This document shows positions 53,858-64,000 of a stretch of DNA of 64,000 nucleotides, one piece after another. The position numbers and the translations under genes were made by a program. The notes under the pieces were generated by a model. That model was not told where the DNA came from. It saw only the letters and a program-made list of their open reading frames with translations, and made no database searches. The stretch comes from Fangia hongkongensis FSC776 = DSM 21703 (lineage in GTDB: Bacteria; Pseudomonadota; Gammaproteobacteria; Francisellales; Francisellaceae): positions 23,664-87,663 of the forward strand of contig NZ_KB902242.1 in assembly GCF_000379445.1 (NCBI RefSeq). Reading direction: 5' to 3'. Position 1 is the stretch's first letter. Each line of letters begins with the position of its first letter.

Positions 53858-55033
53858 ATGCAGCATAATATAAGTGAAAAAAACAGCACAGGCACGATAA
53901 GTGCGGTTAATTTAATGAATTTTAACCTTTCTGATATGGAGAGCTATTTTTCAAGCATCGGAGAGAAGCCTTTTCGTGCGCGCCAAGTGTTTAAATGGAT
54001 ACATCAAAAAGGCATGGTTGATTTTGATCAAATGAGCGATCTAAGCAAGTCGCTGCGTGCAAAGCTTGCAAGTGTTGCTGAGGTGCTTTCACCCAAGGTT
54101 GTATTTAGTAAACCCTCCTCAGATGGGACGCATAAGTGGCTGATTGAAGTTGCTGGTGCTAATTGTGTTGAGACAGTTTATATTCCAGAGGGGAATCGGG
54201 GTACATTGTGTATCTCTTCACAAGTAGGTTGCACGTTAAATTGCAGTTTTTGCTCAACGGGAAAGCAGGGCTTTAATCGAAATTTGTCAGTAGCTGAAGT
54301 GATCGGACAGGTTTGGGTTGCTGTGAGAGCTTTATCAAAAGAAGATGGCGCACATGATCGCATGGTAACGAATGTCGTTATGATGGGAATGGGTGAGCCT
54401 TTAATGAACTTTGATCATGTGGTTAAAGCCATGGATATTATGATGGATGATTTTGGTTATGGACTGTCAAAACGCCGTGTGACATTGAGTACCTCTGGTG
54501 TTGTGCCAAGAATATATGATCTTTTAGAGCAGTCAGATGTGTCATTGGCTGTGTCACTGCATGCACCAAATGATGCACTGAGAGATGAGTTGGTGCCAAT
54601 TAATCGAAAATATAATATCGATGCGCTTATGGAAGTGTGTAAATTGTATGCTGAAAAAGGTCCTCAAAAAGAAATTACCTTTGAATATACATTAATGAAT
54701 GAGGTAAATGATGGCATAGAGCAGGCCAAAGAATTGGTGGATTTGCTAAGAGTGAAAAATGTGCCAAGTAAGATCAATTTAATTCCATTTAATCCTTATC
54801 CTGGCACACCTTATCAAAAACCTTCCAATAATCGCATTCATCGCTTCCAACAATATTTGATGGCAGAGGGATTTGTTGCTACGATTAGAAAAACAAGAGG
54901 TGATGATATTGATGCTGCATGTGGTCAACTTGTTGGTTCTGTGCAAGATCGTACTAAAAGGCAGGCAAGATATCAGAAAAAGCTAAGTGAACAGTATGAA
55001 GCAAAGAAGGAAGTGGAAGTCAAAGTTAACTAG
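53858..55033 (+). CDS. rlmN: Dual-specificity rRNA/tRNA methyltransferase RlmN
   Basis: A 391-residue radical SAM enzyme. The cluster motif is C125-T-L-N-C129-S-F-C132, with G-E-P and the C-terminal [14 protein letters not shown] carrying the methylated cysteine. It adds C2-methyl to A2503 of 23S rRNA and A37 of tRNAs. The start of pilW lies within its last codons, which is the usual gammaproteobacterial order rlmN-pilW. Confidence 0.96.
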   Translation: MQHNISEKNSTGTISAVNLMNFNLSDMESYFSSIGEKPFRARQVFKWIHQKGMVDFDQMSDLSKSLRAKLASVAEVLSPKVVFSKPSSDGTHKWLIEVAGANCVETVYIPEGNRGTLCISSQVGCTLNCSFCSTGKQGFNRNLSVAEVIGQVWVAVRALSKEDGAHDRMVTNVVMMGMGEPLMNFDHVVKAMDIMMDDFGYGLSKRRVTLSTSGVVPRIYDLLEQSDVSLAVSLHAPNDALRDELVPINRKYNIDALMEVCKLYAEKGPQKEITFEYTLMNEVNDGIEQAKELVDLLRVKNVPSKINLIPFNPYPGTPYQKPSNNRIHRFQQYLMAEGFVATIRKTRGDDIDAACGQLVGSVQDRTKRQARYQKKLSEQYEAKKEVEVKVN

Positions 55034-55775
55034 CTGTTATTTATTATTTACTCTAAGCACTCTAGTGCTATTAACTGCTTGTTCATCTACCAATAAAAAG
55101 CAAGAAGCCAACATTCCTGAGGCTCCTGTTGTCAACTATCAAAAGGCAGCGGTATTAAATGCGAAACTTGCAATTGTATATACACAACGTGGAATGCTTG
55201 ATCGAGCAAAGGAGAAGCTATTAAAGGCGAAATCGCAAGATGCGGATATTCCTGAGATTTATTATGCCGAAGGCTTGTATTATCAAACCTTGGGGATGAA
55301 TGATATTGCAGAGCCGTTTTTTAAAAAAGCGCTTAGCATGGCGCCAAAAGACTATCAAGCGTATAACTTCTACGCACAGTTCTTATGTGAAGCCAGACAG
55401 CAGTATCGTGCCGCTGAGATGCTGTATCAAAAATCAATCCTGCTCCCTAGGAATGTTAATTTAGCTGAAACATTCACACTATACGGCCAGTGTTTATTGG
55501 TGCAACATAAAGAAGATGCTGCTAAGAAGATGTTTGAGCGAGCAATTAATCAAGGCATTAGTAGCTCCTATGCCTACTGGGAGCTTGCCGTCATTAATGA
55601 GAAAGAAGGAAATTATACTCAAGCGCTTAGTATGGTAAATGAATATATCACGCGGGCAGGTAACACCAAAGAAGCATTAACACTTAAAATGAACATACTC
55701 CAGCATTTAGGGCGAAATAATGAAGCAGCAACCCTTCGATTATTATTAAATTCAAAGGATTATCAAAATGCTTAA
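54987..55775 (+). CDS. pilW: Type IV pilus pilotin-like TPR lipoprotein
   Basis: A 262-residue lipoprotein. The signal ends in L-L-T-A-C with C32, and residues 60-250 are six tetratricopeptide-like repeats. PilF/PilW assists assembly of the PilQ secretin in the outer membrane. The start overlaps rlmN by 47 bases; ATG 54996 three codons later is an alternative. After it the usual neighbours (hisS, bamB or ispG) are missing and an unrelated patatin gene follows. Confidence 0.85.
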   Translation: MNSMKQRRKWKSKLTSCYLLFTLSTLVLLTACSSTNKKQEANIPEAPVVNYQKAAVLNAKLAIVYTQRGMLDRAKEKLLKAKSQDADIPEIYYAEGLYYQTLGMNDIAEPFFKKALSMAPKDYQAYNFYAQFLCEARQQYRAAEMLYQKSILLPRNVNLAETFTLYGQCLLVQHKEDAAKKMFERAINQGISSSYAYWELAVINEKEGNYTQALSMVNEYITRAGNTKEALTLKMNILQHLGRNNEAATLRLLLNSKDYQNA

Positions 55776-55787
55776 TGGAGAGTTTGC

Positions 55788-57539
55788 ATGATATTATCGA
55801 TAACAAAAAAAGCCGTTCGAAAAGATAGGGTGCTTTGTGTTTATCATAATGAAATAAGTCAAAATAAAAAAACCTTACTATTTATTCATAACTTAGGTGG
55901 CAGCGCCATTAATTATCAGTTGCAGTTTAGGGAGTTTTCAAATCGCTATAATATTATTGCATATGATCTTTTAGGTCATGGTCAAAGTGCGATGAGTAAG
56001 AGTGCAAAAGATTACGCTTTGCATGAGCAAATGTTAGATGTTAAAAGTATTATAGATCATTTTTCTTTGCGTCATGTGATTGTCGTTGCAGATGGATTTG
56101 GTGCGCTTATTGCATTATTGCTTGCAGATAGAAATCAAAAATTGATTGATAAGTTATTGCTGATCAATCCTGAAAGATATGAGCCTGTGCATGATATTCC
56201 TTGGTATATGAAAGCGCCAGTGTCTTTTTTATATCGCTTCTTTTTTGTCAATAAAGCTTATTTGAGTGAAAAGGGCAATAATAATCTATATTTTCCACGG
56301 TTTTTTGTCTTAAAAGATTATTTACTTGCAAAACTTAACTTACCAAGACTTAAAAGTGCTCGCACACAGATCAAGGTGAAAACAGTTGTCTTAAGATCAG
56401 TTGATTGGCCTTCATATAAAAAAGCGAAAGTAGATGATTTCTATCAGCTTTTTTTTCGTGCGAAAATCAAGCCACTTGAAAGTAGCTCGCGCTATCCAGC
56501 TTTGCAAGCGTCAACTCGTGTGAATTATTTTATTAATCAATATATCGATGAGCTAAATATCAGAGCATTTCGAAACCTTGTATTTGAAGGCGCAGGAGTC
56601 AGGGGAATCGCCTATAGTGGAGCCATTACAGCACTTGAATCTTTGGGCGTGTTGGAGAACATCCATCGTTATGCAGGCACTTCAGCCGGAGGGATCTATG
56701 CGATTTTCCTTGCAGTTGGCTACAATGCAAAAGAAATTGAAGAAATCGTCAGGAATATTAACTATGCGGAGTTCACCGATGCCAGTCGCAATTTTTTAAG
56801 TAACTCTACCAGATTACTAACTGACTATGGCTGGTATAAAGGTGATGCATTTGTTGAGTATATGAGGGCGCTGATTGAGAAAAAAACAGGGGATGGTGAG
56901 ATCAGTTTCAGCATGTTAAAAGCCAGAACAGGAAAAGATTTATACATTACTGGAACCAATCTTTCTCATGCGTGTGCGGAAGTTTATAGTGCTGAGAGTA
57001 CACCAGATATGTCACTCACTGAAGCAATACGTATTTCAACGGCAATTCCAATGTTTTTTAAAGCGATTAAGCGAAAAAATGGTAAAGAAGAGGATATTCT
57101 TGTTGATGGAGGGCTATCGTGGAACTGCCCGTTAGAGCTGTTTGATCAACGAAAATATGTTTCAAATGAGCTTAATATTACGCCAAAGAAAACAGAAGGG
57201 AAAAATATTTGTTTTAATGTTGAAACCTTGGGCTTTCGCTTAGACCCCAAGAATGACCCGCTTAAAGGGCGAAGAGAACCAAGAGAGTATAAAAAAATCA
57301 GTAATATTTTTGATTTCACACGTGAATTTATGCGCTTTTACTCTGAAGGATCCTTAAAAAGACACCTTGATCCAAATAATTGGCAAAGGGTGATTTTTGT
57401 GGATACTTTGGAGGTGGAAGGGACTAATTTTAATATTGACCGAGAAGGAATTGATCGGTTGATTGAGCAGGGAAAATCAGGTGTATATAAACACTTTGCT
57501 TGGCGAATGAGTGAAAATGGGGTAAAGTTCCCGCAGTAG
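55788..57539 (+). CDS. Fusion of a catalytically degenerate alpha/beta hydrolase with a patatin-like phospholipase
   Basis: A 583-residue protein. Residues 20-230 are an alpha/beta hydrolase fold: L-F-I-H-N-L-G-G (oxyanion H-G-like), Y-D-L-L-G-H-G-Q-S, then the elbow V-A-D-G-F-G-A, where G103 replaces the nucleophile serine. Residues 260-560 are a patatin domain: E-G-A-G-V-R-G oxyanion hole, G-T-S-A-G-G with S299, and D-G-G with D440, all intact. So the lipase half should hydrolyse phospholipids while the first half is probably a binding module. It follows pilW by 12 bases. Patatins include secreted effectors (ExoU, VipD), but no export signal is present. Confidence 0.75.
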   Translation: MILSITKKAVRKDRVLCVYHNEISQNKKTLLFIHNLGGSAINYQLQFREFSNRYNIIAYDLLGHGQSAMSKSAKDYALHEQMLDVKSIIDHFSLRHVIVVADGFGALIALLLADRNQKLIDKLLLINPERYEPVHDIPWYMKAPVSFLYRFFFVNKAYLSEKGNNNLYFPRFFVLKDYLLAKLNLPRLKSARTQIKVKTVVLRSVDWPSYKKAKVDDFYQLFFRAKIKPLESSSRYPALQASTRVNYFINQYIDELNIRAFRNLVFEGAGVRGIAYSGAITALESLGVLENIHRYAGTSAGGIYAIFLAVGYNAKEIEEIVRNINYAEFTDASRNFLSNSTRLLTDYGWYKGDAFVEYMRALIEKKTGDGEISFSMLKARTGKDLYITGTNLSHACAEVYSAESTPDMSLTEAIRISTAIPMFFKAIKRKNGKEEDILVDGGLSWNCPLELFDQRKYVSNELNITPKKTEGKNICFNVETLGFRLDPKNDPLKGRREPREYKKISNIFDFTREFMRFYSEGSLKRHLDPNNWQRVIFVDTLEVEGTNFNIDREGIDRLIEQGKSGVYKHFAWRMSENGVKFPQ

Positions 57540-57558
57540 TTCTAAGAAGTAAATATTT

Positions 57559-58398
57559 ATGCATACGAATAAAAATAGCCATCGAGCAAATAGAAAAAGT
57601 GATCAAAAGCCCAAGGATAAACTGCAAAAGCTACTTGCGCAGGCAGGGCTTGGCTCTCGTAGGAAAATGGAAGAAAAAATCACACAAGGTCGTGTTGTAG
57701 TGAATGGTAAGGTCGCAACAATTGGTGATAGAGCATCATTAGATGATAAGATTATTGTTGATGGTAAGCCACTTAAAAATCAAGCAGTCACTTTATCAAG
57801 GCCAAGAATTATTATTTATAACAAGCCGGAAGGGGAAATTTGCACAAATTCAGATCCTGAAAAGCGCAAAACAGTTTTCGATGCTTTGCCTCGTTTGAAT
57901 AGAGGGCGCTGGGTAATGATCGGGCGTTTAGATATTAATACGACAGGGCTTTTGCTGTTTACAACTGATGGTGAGCTTGCCAATCGTCTTATGCACCCTT
58001 CTTATGAAGTAGAACGTGAATATGCAGTAAGAGTGTTTGGGGAGGTGACCGATGAAGTGCTCGCAAAGCTAAAAGAAGGTGTGGAGCTAGAAGATGGTTT
58101 TGCCAAATTCAATTCAGTTCGTTTTTCTGGAGGTGAGGGCAGAAATAGTTGGTATCATGTCAGTCTATCAGAGGGAAAAAATAGAGAAGTAAGACGTATT
58201 TTTGAAGCAGTTGGTTTAACAGTGAGCCGCTTAACGCGTGTGCGCTATGGTCAAGTTAATTTGCCACGATGGTTAAGTGCTGGGAAATCAGAGGAACTGG
58301 CACCTGAGATGGTAAATGACATCCGTCAAACAGTTGGGCTTAAGCGCTATTATTTTCCAAAAGGTTTATTAGGAAAGCTCAACAGAAAATCAAAGTAG
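57559..58398 (+). CDS. rluB: 23S rRNA pseudouridine(2605) synthase
   Basis: A 279-residue RsuA/RluB-type enzyme. A basic N-terminus leads to the S4 domain (L-Q-K-L-L-A-Q-A-G-L-G-S-R-R) and the catalytic domain with G-R-L-D-I-N-T-T-G-L-L-L. R-E-V-R-R-I-F-E-A-V-G-L-x-V-S-R-L closes the fold. RluB modifies 23S rRNA U2605; RluE or RsuA are less likely given the S4 domain and the L-L-L-F-T-T-D-G-E-L-A-N-R pattern. It starts 20 bases after the patatin fusion. Confidence 0.9.
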   Translation: MHTNKNSHRANRKSDQKPKDKLQKLLAQAGLGSRRKMEEKITQGRVVVNGKVATIGDRASLDDKIIVDGKPLKNQAVTLSRPRIIIYNKPEGEICTNSDPEKRKTVFDALPRLNRGRWVMIGRLDINTTGLLLFTTDGELANRLMHPSYEVEREYAVRVFGEVTDEVLAKLKEGVELEDGFAKFNSVRFSGGEGRNSWYHVSLSEGKNREVRRIFEAVGLTVSRLTRVRYGQVNLPRWLSAGKSEELAPEMVNDIRQTVGLKRYYFPKGLLGKLNRKSK

Positions 58399-58428
58399 TG
58401 CACTCAGTTTTACAAAAAGGGTGTCAGG

Positions 58429-59634
58429 TTATTCAATTAAGGTGATTTTTTTTGCTGCGCGCTGTGCTTTTTCTTTTGCTTCATCTAAGGTTTTGGCGCT
58501 ACAGAGAATCACACCCATTCTACGCTCTTTTTGAATGGAAGGTTTTCCAAACAGGCGAAGCTCTGTGTCAGGTTCTGATAGAGCATCAGAAATACCGTTA
58601 AATACAGGATTATAAGACTCTCCATTTAAGCGAAGTGCCGCAGAAGCAGATGGATCTCGTAAGTGGATCTGATGAATAGGGAGTCCAAGTATCGCTCTTA
58701 AATGTAGCGCAAACTCAGAGAGGTTCTGCGAAATCATTGTTACCATACCGGTGTCATGCGGTCTTGGCGAAAGCTCATTAAAGTAGACTTCATCATTTTG
58801 AATAAATAACTCAACGCCAAACACACCAAAACCACCGAGCTCATTAGTAATGCTCTTGGCAATATGTTGGCAGGCTAAAAGCGTTTCTTCTTTTAGGGGG
58901 TGTGGCTGCCAAGAAAGTCGATAATCACCTTGTTCTTGAATATGACCAATAGGTGGGCAAAAATACGTCCCATCCTTGTGGCGAACAGTGAGTAAAGTGA
59001 TTTCATAGTCAAAAGGAATAAATCTCTCAACGATTACTTGATCGCCTAATCCTCGAGAGCCTGACTTAGCATACTCCCAAGCTTTTTTTATATTGGATGG
59101 GTCTTTTAGAATGCTTTGCCCTTTCCCAGAGGAGCTCATAATAGGTTTAATCACACAAGGAATGCCGATGTGCTCAACGGCATTAACATACTCATCAAAA
59201 TTGTTGGCAAACTGATAGGGAGAGGTTTTTAACCCTAACTTCTCAGCAGCAAGTGACCTTATGCCTTGGCGATCCATCGTTAGTTTTGTTGCCCTAGCAG
59301 ATGGAATAATGTTAAAGCCTTCATTTTCAAGTTTGATCAGTACATCAGTTGCAATCGCTTCCACTTCAGGCACGATAAAATCTGGTTGCTCTTTATTAAT
59401 TAATGCATAAAGTGCCTCAGCGTTTTGCATATCAAGCACGTAATATTGATGGGCAACTTGCATGGCTGGGGCATGTTGGTAATGATCCACTGCAATAGTA
59501 AAAATGCCAAGGCGCTGAGCTTCTATAATGAATTCTTTGCCAAGCTCCCCTGAGCCAAGTAGCATGATTTTTAATTGAGATTGTGTATTAGCAGTGCCAA
59601 GTTTATTAATGCCTGCTTTATTATCAGAGTGCAT
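58429..59634 (-). CDS. purT: Phosphoribosylglycinamide formyltransferase 2 (formate-dependent)
   Basis: A 401-residue ATP-grasp enzyme. The N-terminus has [10 protein letters not shown], and the ATP-grasp core shows [12 protein letters not shown] and F-G-V-F-G-V-E-L-F, then L-S-P-R-P-H-D-T-G. It formylates GAR with formate and ATP in purine synthesis. Convergent with rluB; the KfrA-like gene is upstream on the same strand, 30 bases away. Confidence 0.95.
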   Translation of the reverse strand: MHSDNKAGINKLGTANTQSQLKIMLLGSGELGKEFIIEAQRLGIFTIAVDHYQHAPAMQVAHQYYVLDMQNAEALYALINKEQPDFIVPEVEAIATDVLIKLENEGFNIIPSARATKLTMDRQGIRSLAAEKLGLKTSPYQFANNFDEYVNAVEHIGIPCVIKPIMSSSGKGQSILKDPSNIKKAWEYAKSGSRGLGDQVIVERFIPFDYEITLLTVRHKDGTYFCPPIGHIQEQGDYRLSWQPHPLKEETLLACQHIAKSITNELGGFGVFGVELFIQNDEVYFNELSPRPHDTGMVTMISQNLSEFALHLRAILGLPIHQIHLRDPSASAALRLNGESYNPVFNGISDALSEPDTELRLFGKPSIQKERRMGVILCSAKTLDEAKEKAQRAAKKITLIE

Positions 59635-59664
59635 ATATGTCAGTCCCTTGCTTGCAAGTTGATG

Positions 59665-60369
59665 TTATTGCTTTTTAAGTGCAGCGATAGCAAGGTTTGC
59701 TTTTTCAAGTTGTGTACGGTAATACTCAAGATGCGTTTCAGATTCACGTTTTAATTGGCGAATTTGACCATTTAAAAATGCAATTTGACTTTCAAGTGAA
59801 TCGCGTAAGTCAGATATTCTTTGCGTGGTTTGCTCTTTGATGACATCTGCATAAACTTTCGCTTCTTTGGCTATTTTCTCAGCGGTCTCTCTTCGTGTTT
59901 GCTCTTTAACAAGTGCAGCATAGAGCTTTCTGACTTTAATTTCAGTGTCACTTTCATTTAAAATAACATCCCACTCATCTGACATGCTCATCAAGATATC
60001 ATTGCTGAAGCTCTCAGAGCTTGAGATAAGTGCTTGAATGATAGGATCATTAAGGTCACTAGAAGGTGTATTTTGAGGGCGAGGGGCTTTATTTTCAACT
60101 TTAGCTTCAAAAGAGACAGGTTTTTGCTCTGGCTCTTTTTCCGGAAGTTGAATATCAATCTCTAGCTCTGCTTGAGGTTGTGTTTCTACTTGTGGTGTTG
60201 GTTGTCCTTCTTGAGCATCTTTCCATTGTTTGAAAAACTTACTGATAGTTGTCGGGCTTCCTCGGCCGATCGTCTCTCGAATGCTGTTAATAGTTGGTTT
60301 GTTTCCAGATGCAATTAAAGTATTGATTGCATTGACAATATCATCATAACTAAGGCCTGGTCGTGCCAT
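59665..60369 (-). CDS. KfrA-like DNA-binding coiled-coil protein
   Basis: A 234-residue protein. Residues 1-55 match the KfrA N-terminal domain: M-A-R-P-G-L-S-Y-D-D-I, then I-N-S-I-R-E-T-I-G-R-G-S-P-T-T-I-S as helix-turn-helix. A P/E-rich linker follows (60-110), and residues 150-230 form a coiled coil. KfrA proteins of plasmids bind DNA and help partition; chromosomal ones are poorly known. The frame is open to a GTG at 60381, but M-A-R-P-G matches the family start. It may share a transcript with purT. Confidence 0.75.
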   Translation of the reverse strand: MARPGLSYDDIVNAINTLIASGNKPTINSIRETIGRGSPTTISKFFKQWKDAQEGQPTPQVETQPQAELEIDIQLPEKEPEQKPVSFEAKVENKAPRPQNTPSSDLNDPIIQALISSSESFSNDILMSMSDEWDVILNESDTEIKVRKLYAALVKEQTRRETAEKIAKEAKVYADVIKEQTTQRISDLRDSLESQIAFLNGQIRQLKRESETHLEYYRTQLEKANLAIAALKKQ

Positions 60370-62953
<2,584 letters not shown>

Positions 62954-63018
62954 GAAATGATAATAACAAGGATGTTAATATTATCTAAAAAATACAGATA
63001 CAGGTACAGTCACCCGAT

Positions 63019-63594
63019 ATGAAAAACTACTTTGTTTATGGCGCATTAATGATGAGCCCGAAAGTACTCAAAAATGGCTGCGCTGCCTATATTAAGGATT
63101 ATGCGGTTGAGATGCGACTTAGAGGGTCCTCAAGTTTTTTGGAGCCAAGTTTCGCTGTGCTTTTTCCTAAAGAATCTGCCACTGCTTGGGGCGTTGTGAC
63201 GACATTAAGCGATGAAGATTGGCGCTCAATTTCCGGTCATGAAGAGAGTTATCATCTTGATCATTTAGTTGCTTATGATCAAAGTGGTAATGCAGTTCAG
63301 ATTCAGGCATTTGTTTCACAGAATATGTATAATACTGAGATCAATCCAAGCTCTCGTTATGCCAGAATGTTATATCGTGCATCGGTTAGATATCAATTTC
63401 CAAGGGAAATTTGTACTCGCTATTATCACATGATGAAACAAGGGAATAAAACAACGCGCATTGTGTTTTGGTATACGCCTTTGGTCAAAAAGTTAATTCC
63501 ACGCCTTGGTGTTAGGCGAGCAAAAAAATGTGTTTTATGGTTGCACCTAATGATCGTTTTAGTTTTGATGATAATCGCGTTAACTATTATCTAA
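63019..63594 (+). CDS. Gamma-glutamylcyclotransferase-like (GGCT/AIG2) protein with C-terminal membrane anchor
   Basis: A 191-residue protein. The N-terminus Y-F-V-Y-G-A-L-M-x-S-P is the GGCT substrate loop, with A-W-G-V-V-T-T-L and the candidate catalytic glutamate E75 in S-G-H-E-E-S-Y. Residues 100-165 lack the usual end of the fold, and residues 171-190 form one hydrophobic helix at the very C-terminus, unusual for the family. It may cyclise gamma-glutamyl amines at the membrane face. It lies between icd and an insertion element. Confidence 0.7.
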   Translation: MKNYFVYGALMMSPKVLKNGCAAYIKDYAVEMRLRGSSSFLEPSFAVLFPKESATAWGVVTTLSDEDWRSISGHEESYHLDHLVAYDQSGNAVQIQAFVSQNMYNTEINPSSRYARMLYRASVRYQFPREICTRYYHMMKQGNKTTRIVFWYTPLVKKLIPRLGVRRAKKCVLWLHLMIVLVLMIIALTII

Positions 63595-63643
63595 TCCTGA
63601 TTTTTTTGAAGGTGTAAATAAAAAGTGTTTTGTTGCGCTAACT

Positions 63644-63682
63644 GGTTTAATCTACCTTAACCCCTAATATATGGTTTAATCT
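63644..63682. repeat. Direct repeat GGTTTAATCT at the insertion element edge
   Basis: GGTTTAATCT occurs at 63644-63653 and again at 63673-63682, 29 bases apart. IS1-family ends begin with GG, so one copy is probably the terminal repeat of the element whose transposase lies just to the right. The other end is outside the window, so the boundary cannot be fixed. Confidence 0.4.
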
Positions 63683-64000
63683 GTCACAGAAGAATATTTT
63701 AAATCCAATGGTTGGTGGTGTTTCCCTTTGTCTTTTATATGTTTCTTCCCCATTCGACTCGGTTGATGTAAAGACCAATCACAGTATCATGCATAAACTC
63801 ACTTTTTGAAAAACAAATGCTCTTTCTAGCAAGCCTTTTAATCCTTGTCCTAAAGGTTAGAAACTTACGCTCAATCTTTTGTGTATTTCGCTTCCCTATC
63901 TCATGATATCTCTCAGGAATATATTTCGTGTAGCTGCCCCAGTCATCACTGAAAAAGCACTTTACCTTAAAATGCTGTAATGTTTTAAGCAGCACTTCAA
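63673..64000 (-). mobile_element. IS1-family insertion sequence, partial (right side outside window)
   Basis: The element runs off the window edge. It contains the 3' part of an IS1-type transposase and probably ends at one of the GGTTTAATCT copies. Without the other terminus the full length, terminal repeats and target duplication cannot be described. Confidence 0.6.
63735..64000 (-). CDS. IS1-family transposase, C-terminal part (partial)
   Basis: About 88 codons, open to the window edge. The visible part has the IS1/InsB DDE signature: S-D-D-W-G-S-Y with the second aspartate, and the R-N-T-Q-K-I-E-R-K-F-L-T-F-R-T-R segment with the glutamate, followed by C-F-S-K-S and H-D-T-V-I-G-L-Y-I-N. 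It catalyses transposition of the element. The N-terminal zinc-finger/HTH part and the first aspartate lie beyond the window. Confidence 0.85.
   Translation of the reverse strand, partial: EVLLKTLQHFKVKCFFSDDWGSYTKYIPERYHEIGKRNTQKIERKFLTFRTRIKRLARKSICFSKSEFMHDTVIGLYINRVEWGRNI

Noticed and set aside
62959..62985. Possible terminator after icd
   Set aside because: GATAAT/ATTATC is a weak AT stem with bulges and is followed by A residues, not a T-run.

Overview
The window reads as a chromosomal segment of a low-GC gammaproteobacterium. The fatty-acid cluster yceD-rpmF-plsX-fabH-fabD-fabG-acpP-fabF, rlmN-pilW, queF, glnS and ZapG/YhcB are typical of the class. A monomeric isocitrate dehydrogenase, ATP-dependent PEP carboxykinase, an atypical POT-family transporter and an IS1-type element would fit a Francisella/Fastidiosibacter-like or Piscirickettsia-like lineage. 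That placement is inference from gene content only. I see no rRNA, tRNA or CRISPR array.

Layout. 1-3.4 kb: lysine/diaminopimelate operon (3' end of dapA, dapD, a lysA-like decarboxylase, an M14-type desuccinylase), ending in a probable intrinsic terminator. 3.5-5.6 kb: a 703-residue protein with a C-terminal Ulp1-like (CE clan) cysteine protease signature. 5.7-9.2 kb: POT-type transporter, then queF with a queuosine-precursor transporter. 9.2-11.3 kb: a LexA-like repressor with a degenerate peptidase domain, three inverted repeats, a promoter with an operator-like palindrome in its spacer, a potentially structured leader and an orphan gene. 11.3-26.1 kb: housekeeping (metG, FAD oxidoreductase, truD, zapG, cutC, dusA, the fab operon, prxQ, sbcB). 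26.4-29.7 kb: an accessory two-gene unit made of a DUF2235/Tle1-like lipase and an unknown partner. 29.9-33.4 kb: a catabolic-looking trio (DUF1028, M20 carbamoyl-amidohydrolase, YfcC carrier). 33.6-37.4 kb: mraY-murD-ftsW. 37.5-47.0 kb: small membrane protein, FAD oxidoreductase, YeiH-type exporter, an A-T-R carboxylic acid reductase-like protein coupled to an SDR, a BASS transporter and glnS. 47-63.6 kb: GFA protein, pckA, hpt, tatD, SH3 protein, DUF4442 protein, dnaB, rlmN, pilW, an alpha/beta-hydrolase-patatin fusion, rluB, purT, a KfrA-like protein, icd and a membrane-tailed GGCT-like protein. The right edge enters an IS1-family element.

The best candidates for something undescribed are: the Ulp1-like protein; the lipase plus partner; the A-T-R protein with separate SDR, which resembles the fungal ATRR glycine-betaine reductase layout split into two genes; the pseudo-hydrolase-patatin fusion; and the repressor/operator/structured-leader unit at 9.2-11.3 kb. 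Several starts are moved downstream of the longest reading frame where a ribosome binding site, promoter or family N-terminus decides it.
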